Below are positions 22,226 to 33,216 of a stretch of DNA of 64,000 bases, piece by piece. The notes under the pieces were generated by a model. That model had not been told where the DNA came from. It did no database searches and was given only the letters and a program-made list of their open reading frames with translations. The DNA is taken from positions 17,254,223-17,318,222 of the forward strand of contig CM055102.1 of NCBI GenBank assembly GCA_029204225.1, read 5' to 3'. Position 1 is the first letter of the stretch, and each line of letters begins with the position of its first letter. Made by a program: the position numbers and the translations under genes. This stretch comes from Diphasiastrum complanatum. Its lineage: Eukaryota > Streptophyta > Lycopodiopsida > Lycopodiales > Lycopodiaceae.

Positions 22226-23110
22226 TGTTGGATTTATTTCCTCTAGTCACCTTAATCCCATTTTTAATCTGCCTCCATTCATGCTGCATATTTACTCGCA
22301 TTGTCGCGCAGTCTGCATATTCACATGCAAATTCTCACAGACGATGAAAAGACGAAAAGCAAAGGCTGACGTCACACCCTCTTCACGCTCATGCAACTGC
22401 GCTAACAAACTGGACGATGACTGCAGCCACCCACGATCTCCTATAGACAGCACATCCACCCTATACTTTCTGCACACCTGTAACATTATGTATATATCGA
22501 ATATCATTTGCGTATTCAATAACGAAGATCAACAGTGAAGAAGTCAGTAAGCGAGAGAGAACGAAGAAGAGAAGCTTATCAGAGATAGACAAAAGTAGAT
22601 GCTCTATGCATTGATTCTTTAATTTGTCAGCAACAAGGTTTCATCCCTTTCTCCAGTTTGAATAAGCTTCGTAGGGCACGCGGTTTCGTCTGCTACTGTC
22701 TTGTGCTCTACCGCATTATTGACATGTATACTTGATATATTTAATCTGATATAGTTCTTTGTTCTGCGTTCAGATTTGTGTTAATATTGCTATGCTTATT
22801 ATTCATTCTGTCTGATCTTTCTAGTTGCTTCTTCTGGTAATAGACAACTAACATTTAGTCGTGTCTTTCGCAAATATTTCGCGACTAATTATTTGTCGAG
22901 CACTGTCTAGCTCTTCGCGAATCATTCACGACACATAATTTGTCTAACTATTTGCGACAAATTATTCTTCTGACGCTTCGTTCATTAATGTTTGGCTACG
23001 TAATAAAAAACAACCGTGATTTCCATTACTAATGTTCTGTTCGTTCTAATAGACGTAGTCATGCTTTCGGAGAGAGTCGCATAGCTCGTTCCGCTGTGCA
23101 TGAACAATTT
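22226..23110 (+). repeat. 5' LTR of the old copia element
   Basis: The first 225 bases match 33217-33446 closely, which fixes the left end. Past about 22451 the only relative in the window is the LTR-like piece at 1-500. The right end is uncertain because no primer site follows. The interior has a cluster of TTCGCGA- and TTTGCGAC-type words (22870-22960). Confidence 0.75.
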
Positions 23111-23154
23111 TTGTTCGAGTTCACATTAATCAATTCAAGAACCTGCTAAGACAA

Positions 23155-24066
23155 ATGGCCGTTGTTGGATCTGTCATTGACTATCAAGACGTAGTGATGC
23201 GACTGCTTACAAGCTTGCCAAGCTCTTACGACAGCTGGGTGATGATCATCACGACTCACCCAAAATTGACTCTTTCGAGAGTCATTACTATGTTGTTGCA
23301 AGAAGACATGCGAAGGAACGAAACCTCAAGTTCCTCAACTGTTTCTCACGCCTTGTACACCAACAAGAGCACGACAAAGTAGAAGAAGAAGAAAGACCCG
23401 AAGCAATCAAAGTCAGACCAGAAACCAGCTCAGCACAAAGAACAGTCGAATCCGCAGACAAAGAAGAAGTTGTTCTGCAGATACCGCAAACGAAACAACC
23501 ACGAAATACAAGATTGTCGAATACTTCAAGCAAAGACCAACAACAAGGGGCAGTCGAATCAAGTGGCAAATGCAGCTGCAGAAGCTCCACAACCTATTCA
23601 AGAAGCGGATCATGATGCCTTCATGACCAGCCATCAAGAAGCATCTGGCGACAGTTCTTGGTTCCTGGATTCCGGAGCCACTCAGCATATGACTAGCCTC
23701 ATCGGTTGTTTCGAGTCCTATACACCTTACAGTACCCAGAAATATGTCCACATTGGTGACAATAGCACACAGGCTATTAAAGGTGAAGGCACTGTAAAAT
23801 TAAACTTTGCCAATGATTACTCTAAGCTACTCTCTAAAGTCCTTTATGTACCAAATTCATCTACAAATCTGCTCTCTGTAAGCAGAATCACAGATCTAGG
23901 ACACATAGAAGAATTCGAATGTGATCAGGGTAAAGTAGTTGATAGGACAAACAAGATCCTAGCACTCGGAAAGAGGCATGGATACTTGTACAAATTGAGT
24001 CATTGCTTTTTTGCCTCTAGTCAGGCTCTCAGTACTTCAATTCATTCAAATAAAGGTTTACTTTGA
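23155..24066 (+). pseudogene. Copia gag C-terminal half and protease
   Basis: The frame from 23155 starts in mid-Gag (LLTSLPSSYDSWVMIITTHPKLTLSRVITMLLQED is its recognisable core) and meets a stop at 23380. In another frame, from 23470, the zinc knuckle reads FCRYRKRNNHEIQDC, with arginine in place of the second cysteine, so zinc binding is doubtful. The protease motif SWFLDSGATQHM follows at about 23655-23690. The pre-integrase region runs to LLSVSRITDLG and a stop at about 24065. The 5' half of gag and the primer site are missing. Confidence 0.85.
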
Positions 24067-25025
24067 CATTATAGACTTGGTCATTTAAATCATGCTGCTA
24101 TACAATGAATGTCTAGACAATCTATTGTTCTTGATCTCGACTATCCTCGCGAAAGAGTCGAGTTACCTGTCTGTCAAGACTGTCTAGTTGGTAAACGGAC
24201 TAGGAAACCTTTTAAATCAAGCCATCAACGCATTGCTAAAGAATTGCTAGATGTTGTACATTCAGATATTTGTGACCCGATGAAAAATCCTTCGCTAATA
24301 GATGCCAAGTATTTTATAACCTATATTGATGAATTTTCCAGAAGGACCATGGTGTATTTTATAAAGTAGAAATCAGAAGCCTTCAACTGCTTCAGAATCT
24401 TCAAGGAGCGTGCAGAGAAGGGGACTGGAAGGACGATCAAGGCCCTCAGGTCAGACAACGGTAGAGAATAAATCTCTATCGAGTTTAAGGAGTACTGTCA
24501 AAGCCAAGGCATTGAGCAGCAATTCATCACTCCTTATAGTCCTCAGTCTAATGGCTTAGCCGAGAGGAAGAACCGTACTCTGGTCGAATCTGCCAAATGT
24601 ATGCTATCGCATGCATCGTTGCCTAAGAGATTATGGGCTGAAGTTGTCTCCACTGCAGCCTACATCCAAAACAGATGTTCGACCAAGGCCCTCTCAGGCA
24701 AGACACCCCACGAGGTGTGGACAGCCTCTAAGCCTTCTTTGAAGAACCTAAGAGTGTTTGGGTGCATCACCTATGCGCAGATCCCAAAAGACATGAGGAA
24801 GAAATTGGACTTCCAAGGTCTCAAGACCATCCTGATCGGATATACCTCATTTGATAATACTTATAAGCTATATGATCATGATACCCAGCAAATCTTGTAT
24901 AGCCGAGATACAATCTTCATCGAGAATCAGTTCGTCGACCTCAAAGGCAAGGATGTTGTTCAAGAAGGACCCTCGTCACCTACCATTGATACGACAGTCC
25001 GAGCTTTTGGCTCAGACGTGTCTAT
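24067..25025 (+). pseudogene. Copia integrase, broken
   Basis: After a stop, HYRLGHLNHAA and CQDCLVGKRTRKPF give the zinc-binding HHCC domain (24070-24205). The core has HSDICDP (first aspartate, about 24260), LRSDNGRE (second aspartate, about 24450, then a stop) and PQSNGLAERKNRTL (glutamate, about 24540-24580). The C-terminal region (24601-25020) is open, with PHEVWTASKPSLKNLRVFGC and an ILIGYTS block. Stops near 24105, 24367 and 24470 disable it. The frame is then cut by the nested element at 25026. Confidence 0.85.
25021..25025. repeat. Left copy of the 5-bp target duplication
   Basis: TCTAT lies directly before the left LTR end at 25026. The identical TCTAT lies directly after the right LTR end, at 31456-31460. 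A 5-bp duplication is the copia norm. Confidence 0.95.
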
Positions 25026-25680
25026 TGTGAAAAATACAGATCCTAAGTGGATCTAAACTCCAAGATCATTGGCTTGAATGCTTGCACTCCAAACTACATA
25101 AGCTAGGAATTGGCAACACATTCTATGCTACCTAGAATGCAAAGAACTTGATCAAAAAGCATTTATCACAAATGGAAACTTCCATAAACATCAAGTGCGG
25201 CCCAAAATAGCATTATACAGTCCATAATACATCAGCCTACCACTTTTGGAAAGCACCTAAGATCATACACAATAGCTTGAAGACAATACACACAACAATG
25301 CTCTCAATGGAGGAAGAAACAATGACAATGATCTATTGATCTCAATGAAGCATACAAAAGGTTTCTCCAACCTGTTCTCCACGACTTCCCTACTATTTAT
25401 GGATGAGGAAGATGACTCTCTCTCCTCTCTCTAGAAGGTACTTGACCCTAGATATTCCCTATATAGGAAAAATAGCCAAAAATGGCTTATATGACCAAAA
25501 TACATCAAAATGGTCTCATTTTGAAGGGTATGAAGTTTGACACTTCATCATACTGAAAAAATACAGTAAATAAAAACATTGTGGCCTGGTTCACACGTGC
25601 AAAACTCCAGAACCAAAACTATTTACAATTTTAGCCAATTTAGGCCTCAAACTAGCTAGGAAATGTTGACAATTTTCACA
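25026..25680 (-). repeat. 3' LTR of the young copia (655 bp)
   Basis: Identical by eye to 30801-31455 over its full length. As the downstream LTR of a minus-strand element, it would supply the polyadenylation region. It carries the TG..CA ends with 8-base perfect inverted termini. Confidence 0.95.
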
Positions 25681-25695
25681 CTCCCTCTTCAACAT
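25681..25695 (-). promoter_or_regulatory. Polypurine tract of the young copia
   Basis: On the minus strand GAAGAGGGAG directly precedes the LTR start TGTGAAAA. This is the RNase H-resistant primer for plus-strand DNA synthesis in LTR elements. Confidence 0.85.
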
Positions 25696-25749
25696 TGGAT
25701 GCTAGTTTCAACATAGTCTTTGAGCACATTCCAAGATTAGATCTATGCA

Positions 25750-28700
25750 TTAAATATAGGTCCTTTCCCAATGGTTTGGTGAAGATATCAGCCACACACT
25801 CCTTTGAAGAGACATGTTGAAGCTCCACCTCTTTGGCAATGACTTATCTCTCACAAAATGGTGAGCAATCTCAATGTGCTTGCTCCTTGCATGAAAAACA
25901 GGATTGCTTGCCAAGCTTTGGGCTGAAAGGTTATCACAAAATATGATTGGAGTCTTCTCTGGTTCCAGCAAGTGAAGATCCAATAACATCCTCTTGATCC
26001 AAAGAATCTCCTTGGTGCATGTTGTTAATGCCTTGTACTCGGCTTCGGTGGAAGATAGAGAGATAGTTGGTTGCTTCTTTGATAGCCATGAGACCACTCC
26101 ATCTCCAAGATAGATTGCAAAGGCACTTGTTGACTTCCTATCCATTTGATCACCTGCAAAATCTGAATCTGAAAATCCACAAAGGTTAGGTGTAGTACCT
26201 CCATACAAGATGCCAAAATCTCTAGATCCCGAGATGTATCTAAGTACTCTCTTTCCTAGCTTCCAATGAGCCTCACTAGGATCTTGCATAAATTGACTTA
26301 GTTTACCAACCACAAAGCTTAGATCAGGTCTTGTGATGGTTAACCATATAAGAGATCCTATTAGCTTTCTATAGAGAGTAATGTCCTTGAAGGATCTTTC
26401 ATTACTTCTTGTAGTTAGCTTTACATTTGATTCCATAGGAGTAGAAACAACTTTACAATCTTCCATATGAAACCTTTTTAGAATAGAGTTAACATACTTT
26501 TCTTGACATATGAATGTAGATTTAGAAGTTCTAATAATCTCTATTCCTAAGATATAATGAAGTTTACCAAGATCTTGAATTTCAAACTCTCTTTTGAGTG
26601 CCATCTTGATTTCATCTATATCTAGATTGTTACCACCACTTAAGATAATGTCATCAACATAGATCAAAAGTAAAGTGATATCATTTTCATTCAATCTAAA
26701 GTAGAGAGAATGATCATACTCACTCATAACAAAGTTTTGAGAAAGTAAGAAGGAATTGAGCTTAGCATACCAACTCCTTGGTGCTTGCTTTAGCCCATAC
26801 AAACTCTTTTGGAGATAGCACACATGATTAGGCTCATCATGTGAAACATAGCCCTCGGGTTGCTCCATGTAAATATCTTCTTCAAGATCACCATTCAAGA
26901 AGGCATTAGTAACATCCATTTGCCACATATCCCAATCATAAAGAGTTGCAAGAGAGATTAGGATTCGAATAGTTACCATCTTTGCCACGGGTGCAAAGGT
27001 CTCATCATAGTCAATACCATATTCTTGAACATACCCCTTTGCCACCAACCTTGCCTTGTACTTGTTGATTGATCCATCTTGATTTGTCTTGATCTTGAAG
27101 ATCCACTTACAACCAATTGCCTTCTTGTCCTTTGGAAGCTTTACCAACCTCCATGTGTTGCTTTTGATGAGTGCTTGATGCTCATGATCCATGGCTTGGA
27201 TCCATTCCTTCTTTTGAATTGCTTCACCTACACAAGTTGGTTCATCAAAAGAGGTAAGAAAAGCAAAGTTAGAGTTGTCCACCACTTGCTTTCCTTTTTC
27301 ATCATAGGTTAGCCTTGATGGCTTAGCCCTTTGCCTTTGAGTCTTCCTTGAAGTTTGCTTTGGAGTGGCATCTCCATCTTCATCCAAGACATCTTGCACA
27401 TCATGATGATTAGTAGGCACATCAACATCAACATCAACAACATTGGAAACATTCTCTTCATGAAAGATGACATCCCTACTTATGACAACTTTCTTTGTAG
27501 AAGGAATGTACACTTTGTAAGCCTTGCTTACTTCACTATAGCCAACAAACACACCCTTCTTTGATGAAGGATCTTCTTTAGTTCTATCATCAAGTGTGAT
27601 ATTGACAAAACATGTACATCCAAAGATCCTACAATGCTTGACACTCGGCCTTCTACCATAAAGAACCTCATGAGGAGTTTTACCATCCAAGGAAGCACTT
27701 GTCCATCTATTACATAGATAGTTAGCACATGCTAAAGCTTCCCCCCAAAAAGACTTAGCAAGATTAGCATGTAGTCTCATTGCCTTGGCACATTCACAAA
27801 GGGTTCTATTCTTCCTCTCGGCCACTCCATTCTGTTGTGGAGTCCTAGGACTAGACATCTCCCTCTTAATCCCATGTGCTATACAAAAGTCTTTGAACCT
27901 ATTTGAGGTGTATTCCCCTCCATTATCAGATCTTAAGCATTTGATCTTTGTATTGAATTGGTTTTCCATTTCATTCTTGAACTTGACAAATGCAGCAAAC
28001 ACTTCATCCTTACTTTTAAGAAGATAGATCCAAGTATACCTACTAAAGTCATCAATGAAAGTTGCATACATCTTTGCCCCACCATTGCTAGTTGTACTAG
28101 AAGAATGAATATCAGAATGCACAAGTTGAAAAGCTTCTTTAGATCTAGAAGTAGATCTAGAATAAGCAAGTCTATGAGATTTGGACAAGGCACAATGTTC
28201 ACAAACACTATTGTTTGCAACAAGACTTTTAGGGAGACCAAGAACAAGCTCTTTCTTTGCCATTACCTCCAAAGATTTGAAATTGGGATGGCCCAACCTC
28301 TTGTGCCAAACTTCTTGGTTTGTCAATTGCTCCCTAGCCATACATCCTTCATGATTAGAGATCACACATGCATCAAGCTTGAAAAGTTTACCATGCCTCC
28401 TACCTTGAGCAATCAAGGATCCACATTTACTTATCAAACATGCATCTCCAATGAACTCCACATCAAGTCCTTTGTCAATCATTTGACTTACACTAAGCAA
28501 ATTCTTAGTGATTGAAGGAATGTACAAAACATTTTCAAGATTTGCTTTCCTATTTGTTGAAAGGGAAATAGGAATAGTGCCTATGCCTTTGATGTCACAT
28601 TGACCATCATTTGCAGTGTAGATGATGTTACCTTCTCCCTCATAAGACAATAAGGATGTAAAGTATTCCTTATGTCTTGTCATGTGAGATGAGGCTCCAC

Positions 28701-29628
28701 TATCAATCCACCAAGGATCATTATCATCTATGTTGGCTAACAAACTTGAAGTCATAACAAGTGATTCACATGTGTTATGTTCTTCCTCATCTATTGTAAG
28801 ATTTCCTTGTCTCTCTCCTTGCTCTCTTTTCTTCTTATAACATTCATTTGCAAAATGACCTTTTATCCCACAATAAAAGCACTTGAACTTTGACTTATTG
28901 TTCTTAGTAGAAGAGGAAGAGGAAGAGTGATCATCATGATCAAAGTTACCACCTTTGGACCATTTCCCTTTGCCTTTACCTTTGCCCTTGAATTTGCCTT
29001 TTGTGAAGAAAGCCTCTTCACCTCCACCTTGCAAGGATGCACCATCAAGCTTTGATTGCAACCTATGTTCTTCAGCCAATAAGATTTCTTGCAAGTCAAC
29101 CACACTTGGCAAGACTCTTTGAATGGCAAAACTTTGCACAAGGTTAGCATGTTCATTTAGCAAACCATTCAACATAACTTGGACTATTTCACCATCTTTT
29201 ATGTTCTCATCAATGCATGCTAAATCATCACTTAGGGACTTAACTCTCAAGATAAATGCATGAGCACTTTCACCCTCTCTTTGCCTACTAGAAAATATTT
29301 GTCTCCTTAGGGTCAATACCCTAGATGTGGACTTTGATTCAAAGAGCTTCTTTAAGGCATTCCATGCCTCACTTGCACTTTGACACTTTCCAACTTCCTT
29401 GAGAAGTTCATTTGTAACATTCATTTTAATGATATGAAGAGCCCTTTTGGCCTTCTTATCAAACCTTTGTTGCTCTTGAAGTGTGAGAGGTCTCTCTTCA
29501 ATTTCTGCAACTATGTCCATGAGTTCATTCAACTCAAGTAAGGACTCCATCCTCACTTTCCAAGTAGAGTAGTTTGATGAACTCAACCTTTCACTAGACT
29601 CTAGCATGATCCCACCATTGGAAGCCAT
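25750..29628 (-). CDS. Copia Gag-Pol polyprotein, 1292 aa, C-terminal frameshift
   Basis: A single frame from ATG 29628. Order: UBN2-type Gag (about 1-190), lysine/glycine linker, zinc knuckle CFYCGIKGHFANEC (250-263), aspartic protease DSGASSH (309-315), integrase zinc-binding domain (H442, H446, C476, C479), integrase DD35E triad (D506, D568, E604), integrase C-terminal region, reverse transcriptase with YVDD (990-993), and RNase H (SDSDFAGD about 1153-1160, LSSTEAEY 1191-1198). The copia order, integrase before RT, is clear. From residue 1263 the sequence is unlike RNase H, whereas the neighbouring frame carries on the family pattern down to about 25690. One missing base near 25843 explains this. 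Everything upstream looks intact, so Gag, protease, integrase and RT could be active. It is transcribed opposite to the host element. Confidence 0.95.
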   Translation of the reverse strand: MASNGGIMLESSERLSSSNYSTWKVRMESLLELNELMDIVAEIEERPLTLQEQQRFDKKAKRALHIIKMNVTNELLKEVGKCQSASEAWNALKKLFESKSTSRVLTLRRQIFSSRQREGESAHAFILRVKSLSDDLACIDENIKDGEIVQVMLNGLLNEHANLVQSFAIQRVLPSVVDLQEILLAEEHRLQSKLDGASLQGGGEEAFFTKGKFKGKGKGKGKWSKGGNFDHDDHSSSSSSTKNNKSKFKCFYCGIKGHFANECYKKKREQGERQGNLTIDEEEHNTCESLVMTSSLLANIDDNDPWWIDSGASSHMTRHKEYFTSLLSYEGEGNIIYTANDGQCDIKGIGTIPISLSTNRKANLENVLYIPSITKNLLSVSQMIDKGLDVEFIGDACLISKCGSLIAQGRRHGKLFKLDACVISNHEGCMAREQLTNQEVWHKRLGHPNFKSLEVMAKKELVLGLPKSLVANNSVCEHCALSKSHRLAYSRSTSRSKEAFQLVHSDIHSSSTTSNGGAKMYATFIDDFSRYTWIYLLKSKDEVFAAFVKFKNEMENQFNTKIKCLRSDNGGEYTSNRFKDFCIAHGIKREMSSPRTPQQNGVAERKNRTLCECAKAMRLHANLAKSFWGEALACANYLCNRWTSASLDGKTPHEVLYGRRPSVKHCRIFGCTCFVNITLDDRTKEDPSSKKGVFVGYSEVSKAYKVYIPSTKKVVISRDVIFHEENVSNVVDVDVDVPTNHHDVQDVLDEDGDATPKQTSRKTQRQRAKPSRLTYDEKGKQVVDNSNFAFLTSFDEPTCVGEAIQKKEWIQAMDHEHQALIKSNTWRLVKLPKDKKAIGCKWIFKIKTNQDGSINKYKARLVAKGYVQEYGIDYDETFAPVAKMVTIRILISLATLYDWDMWQMDVTNAFLNGDLEEDIYMEQPEGYVSHDEPNHVCYLQKSLYGLKQAPRSWYAKLNSFLLSQNFVMSEYDHSLYFRLNENDITLLLIYVDDIILSGGNNLDIDEIKMALKREFEIQDLGKLHYILGIEIIRTSKSTFICQEKYVNSILKRFHMEDCKVVSTPMESNVKLTTRSNERSFKDITLYRKLIGSLIWLTITRPDLSFVVGKLSQFMQDPSEAHWKLGKRVLRYISGSRDFGILYGGTTPNLCGFSDSDFAGDQMDRKSTSAFAIYLGDGVVSWLSKKQPTISLSSTEAEYKALTTCTKEILWIKRMLLDLHLLEPEKTPIIFCDNLSAQSLASNPVFHARSKHIEIAHHFVRDKSLPKRWSFNMSLQRSVWLISSPNHWERTYI

Positions 29629-30785
29629 GATTCTAATGTTTCTTCAACTTTTAGGTTTTGTCCTAAAGCACTTAGCACTCACTTTTCTCTCAACAAATGA
29701 TAGATAAAGAGATCTATGAAGATTTAGGACCCTAAAACACTTCTATCTTGAACCTAGATGGTTTCCAAGCATAGAAAGGAAGATTGAAACACATGCAACA
29801 CTTTGCACACACTAAGAATGGATTACAAAATCAAACCAACCTGAACACACTCTTGCTTAAGCTCTCAAACTTTCCATCAAGTGACCAAATCAAGTTATGG
29901 TGTGAAGAGTTACTTGCATTCTTAGAAAATACCCAAAACTAGGATGCCAAGATTACCTAGTAATGAACAAACTTGATCAACATATGATCAACACACTAAG
30001 ATATTGATTCAACCTGTAAAACCACATGTAAACCACACTTCTAAAAGTTTATAAACTCCAGCAAGTGATAAATACAAGATTTAGAGGTGAATGAATGAGC
30101 ACACTTAGTGAATCACAAGACTAGCTTCACTATCTTGTCAAATCTTGGTGTTTAGATGTAGATCTAAGATCACTTCACATGAGAATGTTCCTCAACCTGT
30201 TAAGAACCTGAAAACACACTTGCATAATGGTTAACACCTTCCAGCAAATGCTCCAATCAAATTACATAAGGAGAGTTACTTACATGCTCAACAAAGTACA
30301 CCAAAATTTATGCCAAAATTGATGACAATCTTTACAATATGCTCTTCACAATGGAGCTTACAATATGTTCACCCAAAAAAGGGGATCTTTCATCCAAATG
30401 GGAGCTTTGCTCAGCCTTTAGGAGAATTACAACTCACTCAAAAGAGCATTTGTCATCCACTTAAGGAGAAGTTTCATCCACTTAAGGAGAGTGTTCATCC
30501 AAGAATGGAGATTGTCAACAATAGGATTGAAAAGAACATTGTTAGTATTGAATATGCACAAGCCTCACAATCACAAATGATTAGGTGTTATGATCTGATC
30601 CAAAATAGTTTCTTTTCAGCCTCTGATCTTCAATAGACCTGAAATATGCTTTTGATCCACAAGTTCAACTCACAAAACAAAGGTTAGTAAGATTTGATCA
30701 ACAAAGCAATGCAAAATCATGCTAGAACTTGATCAAACATCCAAATATCACCAAAAATGGAATACTTACTGTAAATAGAAGCCAA
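29629..30785 (-). other. Leader of the young copia
   Basis: About 1.16 kb lies between the primer site and the Gag start on the minus strand. It is AT-rich and has no long frame in the element's direction. It would contain RNA packaging and dimer signals, which cannot be recognised by eye. Within it, plus-strand bases 30453-30508 hold about two and a half copies of a 21-base unit beginning CATCCACTTAAGGAG. Confidence 0.8.
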
Positions 30786-30788
30786 CCA

Positions 30789-30800
30789 GCTCTGATACCA
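30789..30800 (-). promoter_or_regulatory. tRNA-Met primer binding site of the young copia
   Basis: On the minus strand TGGTATCAGAGC follows immediately after the 5' LTR end at 30801. It is a perfect copy of the plant copia initiator-tRNA primer motif. Confidence 0.95.
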
Positions 30801-31455
30801 TGTGAAAAATACAGATCCTAAGTGGATCTAAACTCCAAGATCATTGGCTTGAATGCTTGCACTCCAAACTACATAAGCTAGGAATTGGCAACACATTCTA
30901 TGCTACCTAGAATGCAAAGAACTTGATCAAAAAGCATTTATCACAAATGGAAACTTCCATAAACATCAAGTGCGGCCCAAAATAGCATTATACAGTCCAT
31001 AATACATCAGCCTACCACTTTTGGAAAGCACCTAAGATCATACACAATAGCTTGAAGACAATACACACAACAATGCTCTCAATGGAGGAAGAAACAATGA
31101 CAATGATCTATTGATCTCAATGAAGCATACAAAAGGTTTCTCCAACCTGTTCTCCACGACTTCCCTACTATTTATGGATGAGGAAGATGACTCTCTCTCC
31201 TCTCTCTAGAAGGTACTTGACCCTAGATATTCCCTATATAGGAAAAATAGCCAAAAATGGCTTATATGACCAAAATACATCAAAATGGTCTCATTTTGAA
31301 GGGTATGAAGTTTGACACTTCATCATACTGAAAAAATACAGTAAATAAAAACATTGTGGCCTGGTTCACACGTGCAAAACTCCAGAACCAAAACTATTTA
31401 CAATTTTAGCCAATTTAGGCCTCAAACTAGCTAGGAAATGTTGACAATTTTCACA
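30801..31455 (-). repeat. 5' LTR of the young copia (655 bp)
   Basis: Same length and sequence as 25026-25680. As the upstream LTR of a minus-strand element it would hold the promoter. Read on the minus strand, a TATATAGGGAATATC-type stretch corresponds to plus-strand 31229-31243 and could include the TATA box. This is inference. Confidence 0.95.
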
Positions 31456-31460
31456 TCTAT

Positions 31461-33205
31461 TGTCGACCCACTTCGAGACATCGAGTCAGACGAAGATGTT
31501 GTTTCTACCCAGCAACAAATCCCAAGAGCGGTTCTTCAGTCGAATCCTCCCAAAAGATCAAGCCGAGTGCGCACACAGATCACAAGGTATACTTCTGAGT
31601 CTGTCTGTCTCTTGATACAGGAACTGACAACATTCGAAGAGGCACTCAGCCAACCAGACTCTGATCTCTGGAGAGAAGTTATGGACAGAGAGTATTCCTC
31701 TCTGATCAAGAACCAGACATGGTCATTAGTCGAAGCTCCTATTGGCTGCAATATCATTGACTACAAATGGATTTTTAAGATCAAATACAATGCCAACGGA
31801 GCAATTGACCAAAGGAAGGCAAGAATGGTAGCACAACGATTCATCCAGATCCCGAATGTCGACTACAGTGAGACTTTTAGTCCAGTCATCAAACATTCGT
31901 TGATCCGAATGCTCTTTTCTTATGCTGCAGTTGCTGACCTCGAAGTGCATCAACTCGATGTACAAACAACCTATCTGAATGGAGTGATACAAGAAGATAT
32001 CTACATGATCCAGCCCGAAGGATACGTTCTGGAAGGTATGAAAAATCATGTCTGTAAACTCCACAAAGCATTGTACGGCTTGAAACAGTCTGCCAGAGCT
32101 TAGTTTCAGAGAATCAACACATTCCTCATCAAATAAGGATTCAAAGCAAGCACTGCTGATTGCAACGTCAATTCCAAATCAGTACAACAATCCTTCATTA
32201 TTATCACCTTGTACGTGGATGATATGTTGCTCTTCAGCAACAATACCAATATAGTCAAGGATTCGAAGCAGATACTGTTTTTAGAGTTCGACATGACTGA
32301 TCTGGGCGAAGCTCACTTCTGTCTGGGAAGTCAAATCCACAGAGACAGAGCAGATCGACTGATTTACATCACTCAACAAAGGTATCTTCACAACGTTCTC
32401 AACAGATACAATTTGATGAATTGTAAATTAGCTCACTCACCAATGGATCCAGGCCTGCATCTGTCAAAGGACCGATGTCCCCAGACCAAACAGGAAGTGG
32501 AGCAAATGAGAGAATACCCTTATCGATCGATACTAGGATCTCTCATGTATGCAATGGTCTGTACAAGACTTGATATCTCTTTTGTTGTAAGCTCACTCAG
32601 CCAATACATGGCTAATCCTAGCATTACCCATTGGAAGGCTCTCACACGAATCATGAGATATATTCGAGCTACCATGGACCAGTGCATCTGCTATGGAGAT
32701 GTCAGCAACGACAATCTTCATCAGCTCAGTGGTTATTCTGATGCAAGCTGGGGAGAAGATGTAGACAATTGTAGATCCACATCTGGATTTACATTCTTCT
32801 TCAACGGCGGTTCTATCTCATGGAACAGTCGTAAGCAATCTTTTGTCGCACTTTCTTCTACAAAAGCAGAATACATTGTTGCTTCTCAATCTATCAAAGA
32901 AGTGTTTTGGTTGAGAAATTTACTGTCAGATGTTAATCTGAATTTGTATAACCCTACAATTTTATTTTGTGATAATTAGAGTGCTATGCCTTATCGGCCA
33001 ACCCTAGATTTCACTCTAGGAGTAAGCACATTGAAATCAGATATCACTACATCAGGGGCAAGGTTCTCAACAAGGAAGTAAGCTTAACGTACAGCAGAAC
33101 GCTAAACATGGTTGCAGACATATTCACGAAAGCACTCAGTGTTAATGCACACAACAAATTTTGTGAATTGCTTAGTCTGAAGATCAAGGCATTCATGGAT
33201 CCAGA
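31461..33205 (+). pseudogene. Reverse transcriptase and RNase H of the old copia
   Basis: This is the continuation of the old element after the nested insertion. A 221-codon stretch (ending 32103) carries the linker and RT fingers: NQTWSLVEAP, DYKWIFKIKYNANG, LDVQTTYLNGVIQEDIYM and LHKALYGLKQSARA. After a stop, the catalytic motif YVDDMLLFSNN lies at about 32210-32240, in a 256-codon stretch (32209-32979). That stretch also has the RNase H blocks SDASWGEDVDNCRST and LSSTKAEYIVASQS and ends at FCDN-stop. The last part, to 33205, is frameshifted. Three or more stops inactivate it, but it is much less decayed than the gypsy remnants. Confidence 0.9.
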
Positions 33206-33207
33206 TT

Positions 33208-33216
33208 AAGAGGGGG
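33208..33216 (+). promoter_or_regulatory. Polypurine tract of the old copia
   Basis: AAGAGGGGG directly before TGTTGGATTT at 33217, the standard polypurine-tract and LTR junction. Confidence 0.85.

Larger units (their letters stand above)
25026..31455 (-). mobile_element. Young full-length copia retrotransposon, nested
   Basis: A 6430-bp element with everything expected, on the minus strand: 655-bp LTRs at both ends (25026-25680 and 30801-31455) that I find identical base by base; TGTGAAAA and TTTTCACA inverted termini; a primer site; a leader; one long Gag-Pol frame (29628-25750); a polypurine tract; and a perfect TCTAT target duplication. Identical LTRs mean a recent insertion, because both copies are made alike at integration. 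Its target is the integrase-RT linker of an older copia. One frameshift near 25843 spoils the RNase H end. Confidence 0.97.

Noticed and set aside
27958-28515. 185-codon plus-strand frame
   Set aside because: It lies antisense to the integrase part of the young copia polyprotein and is a shadow of that coding sequence.
30310-30636. 108-codon plus-strand frame in the young copia leader
   Set aside because: Antisense to the element and built partly from a 21-base tandem unit; no domain.
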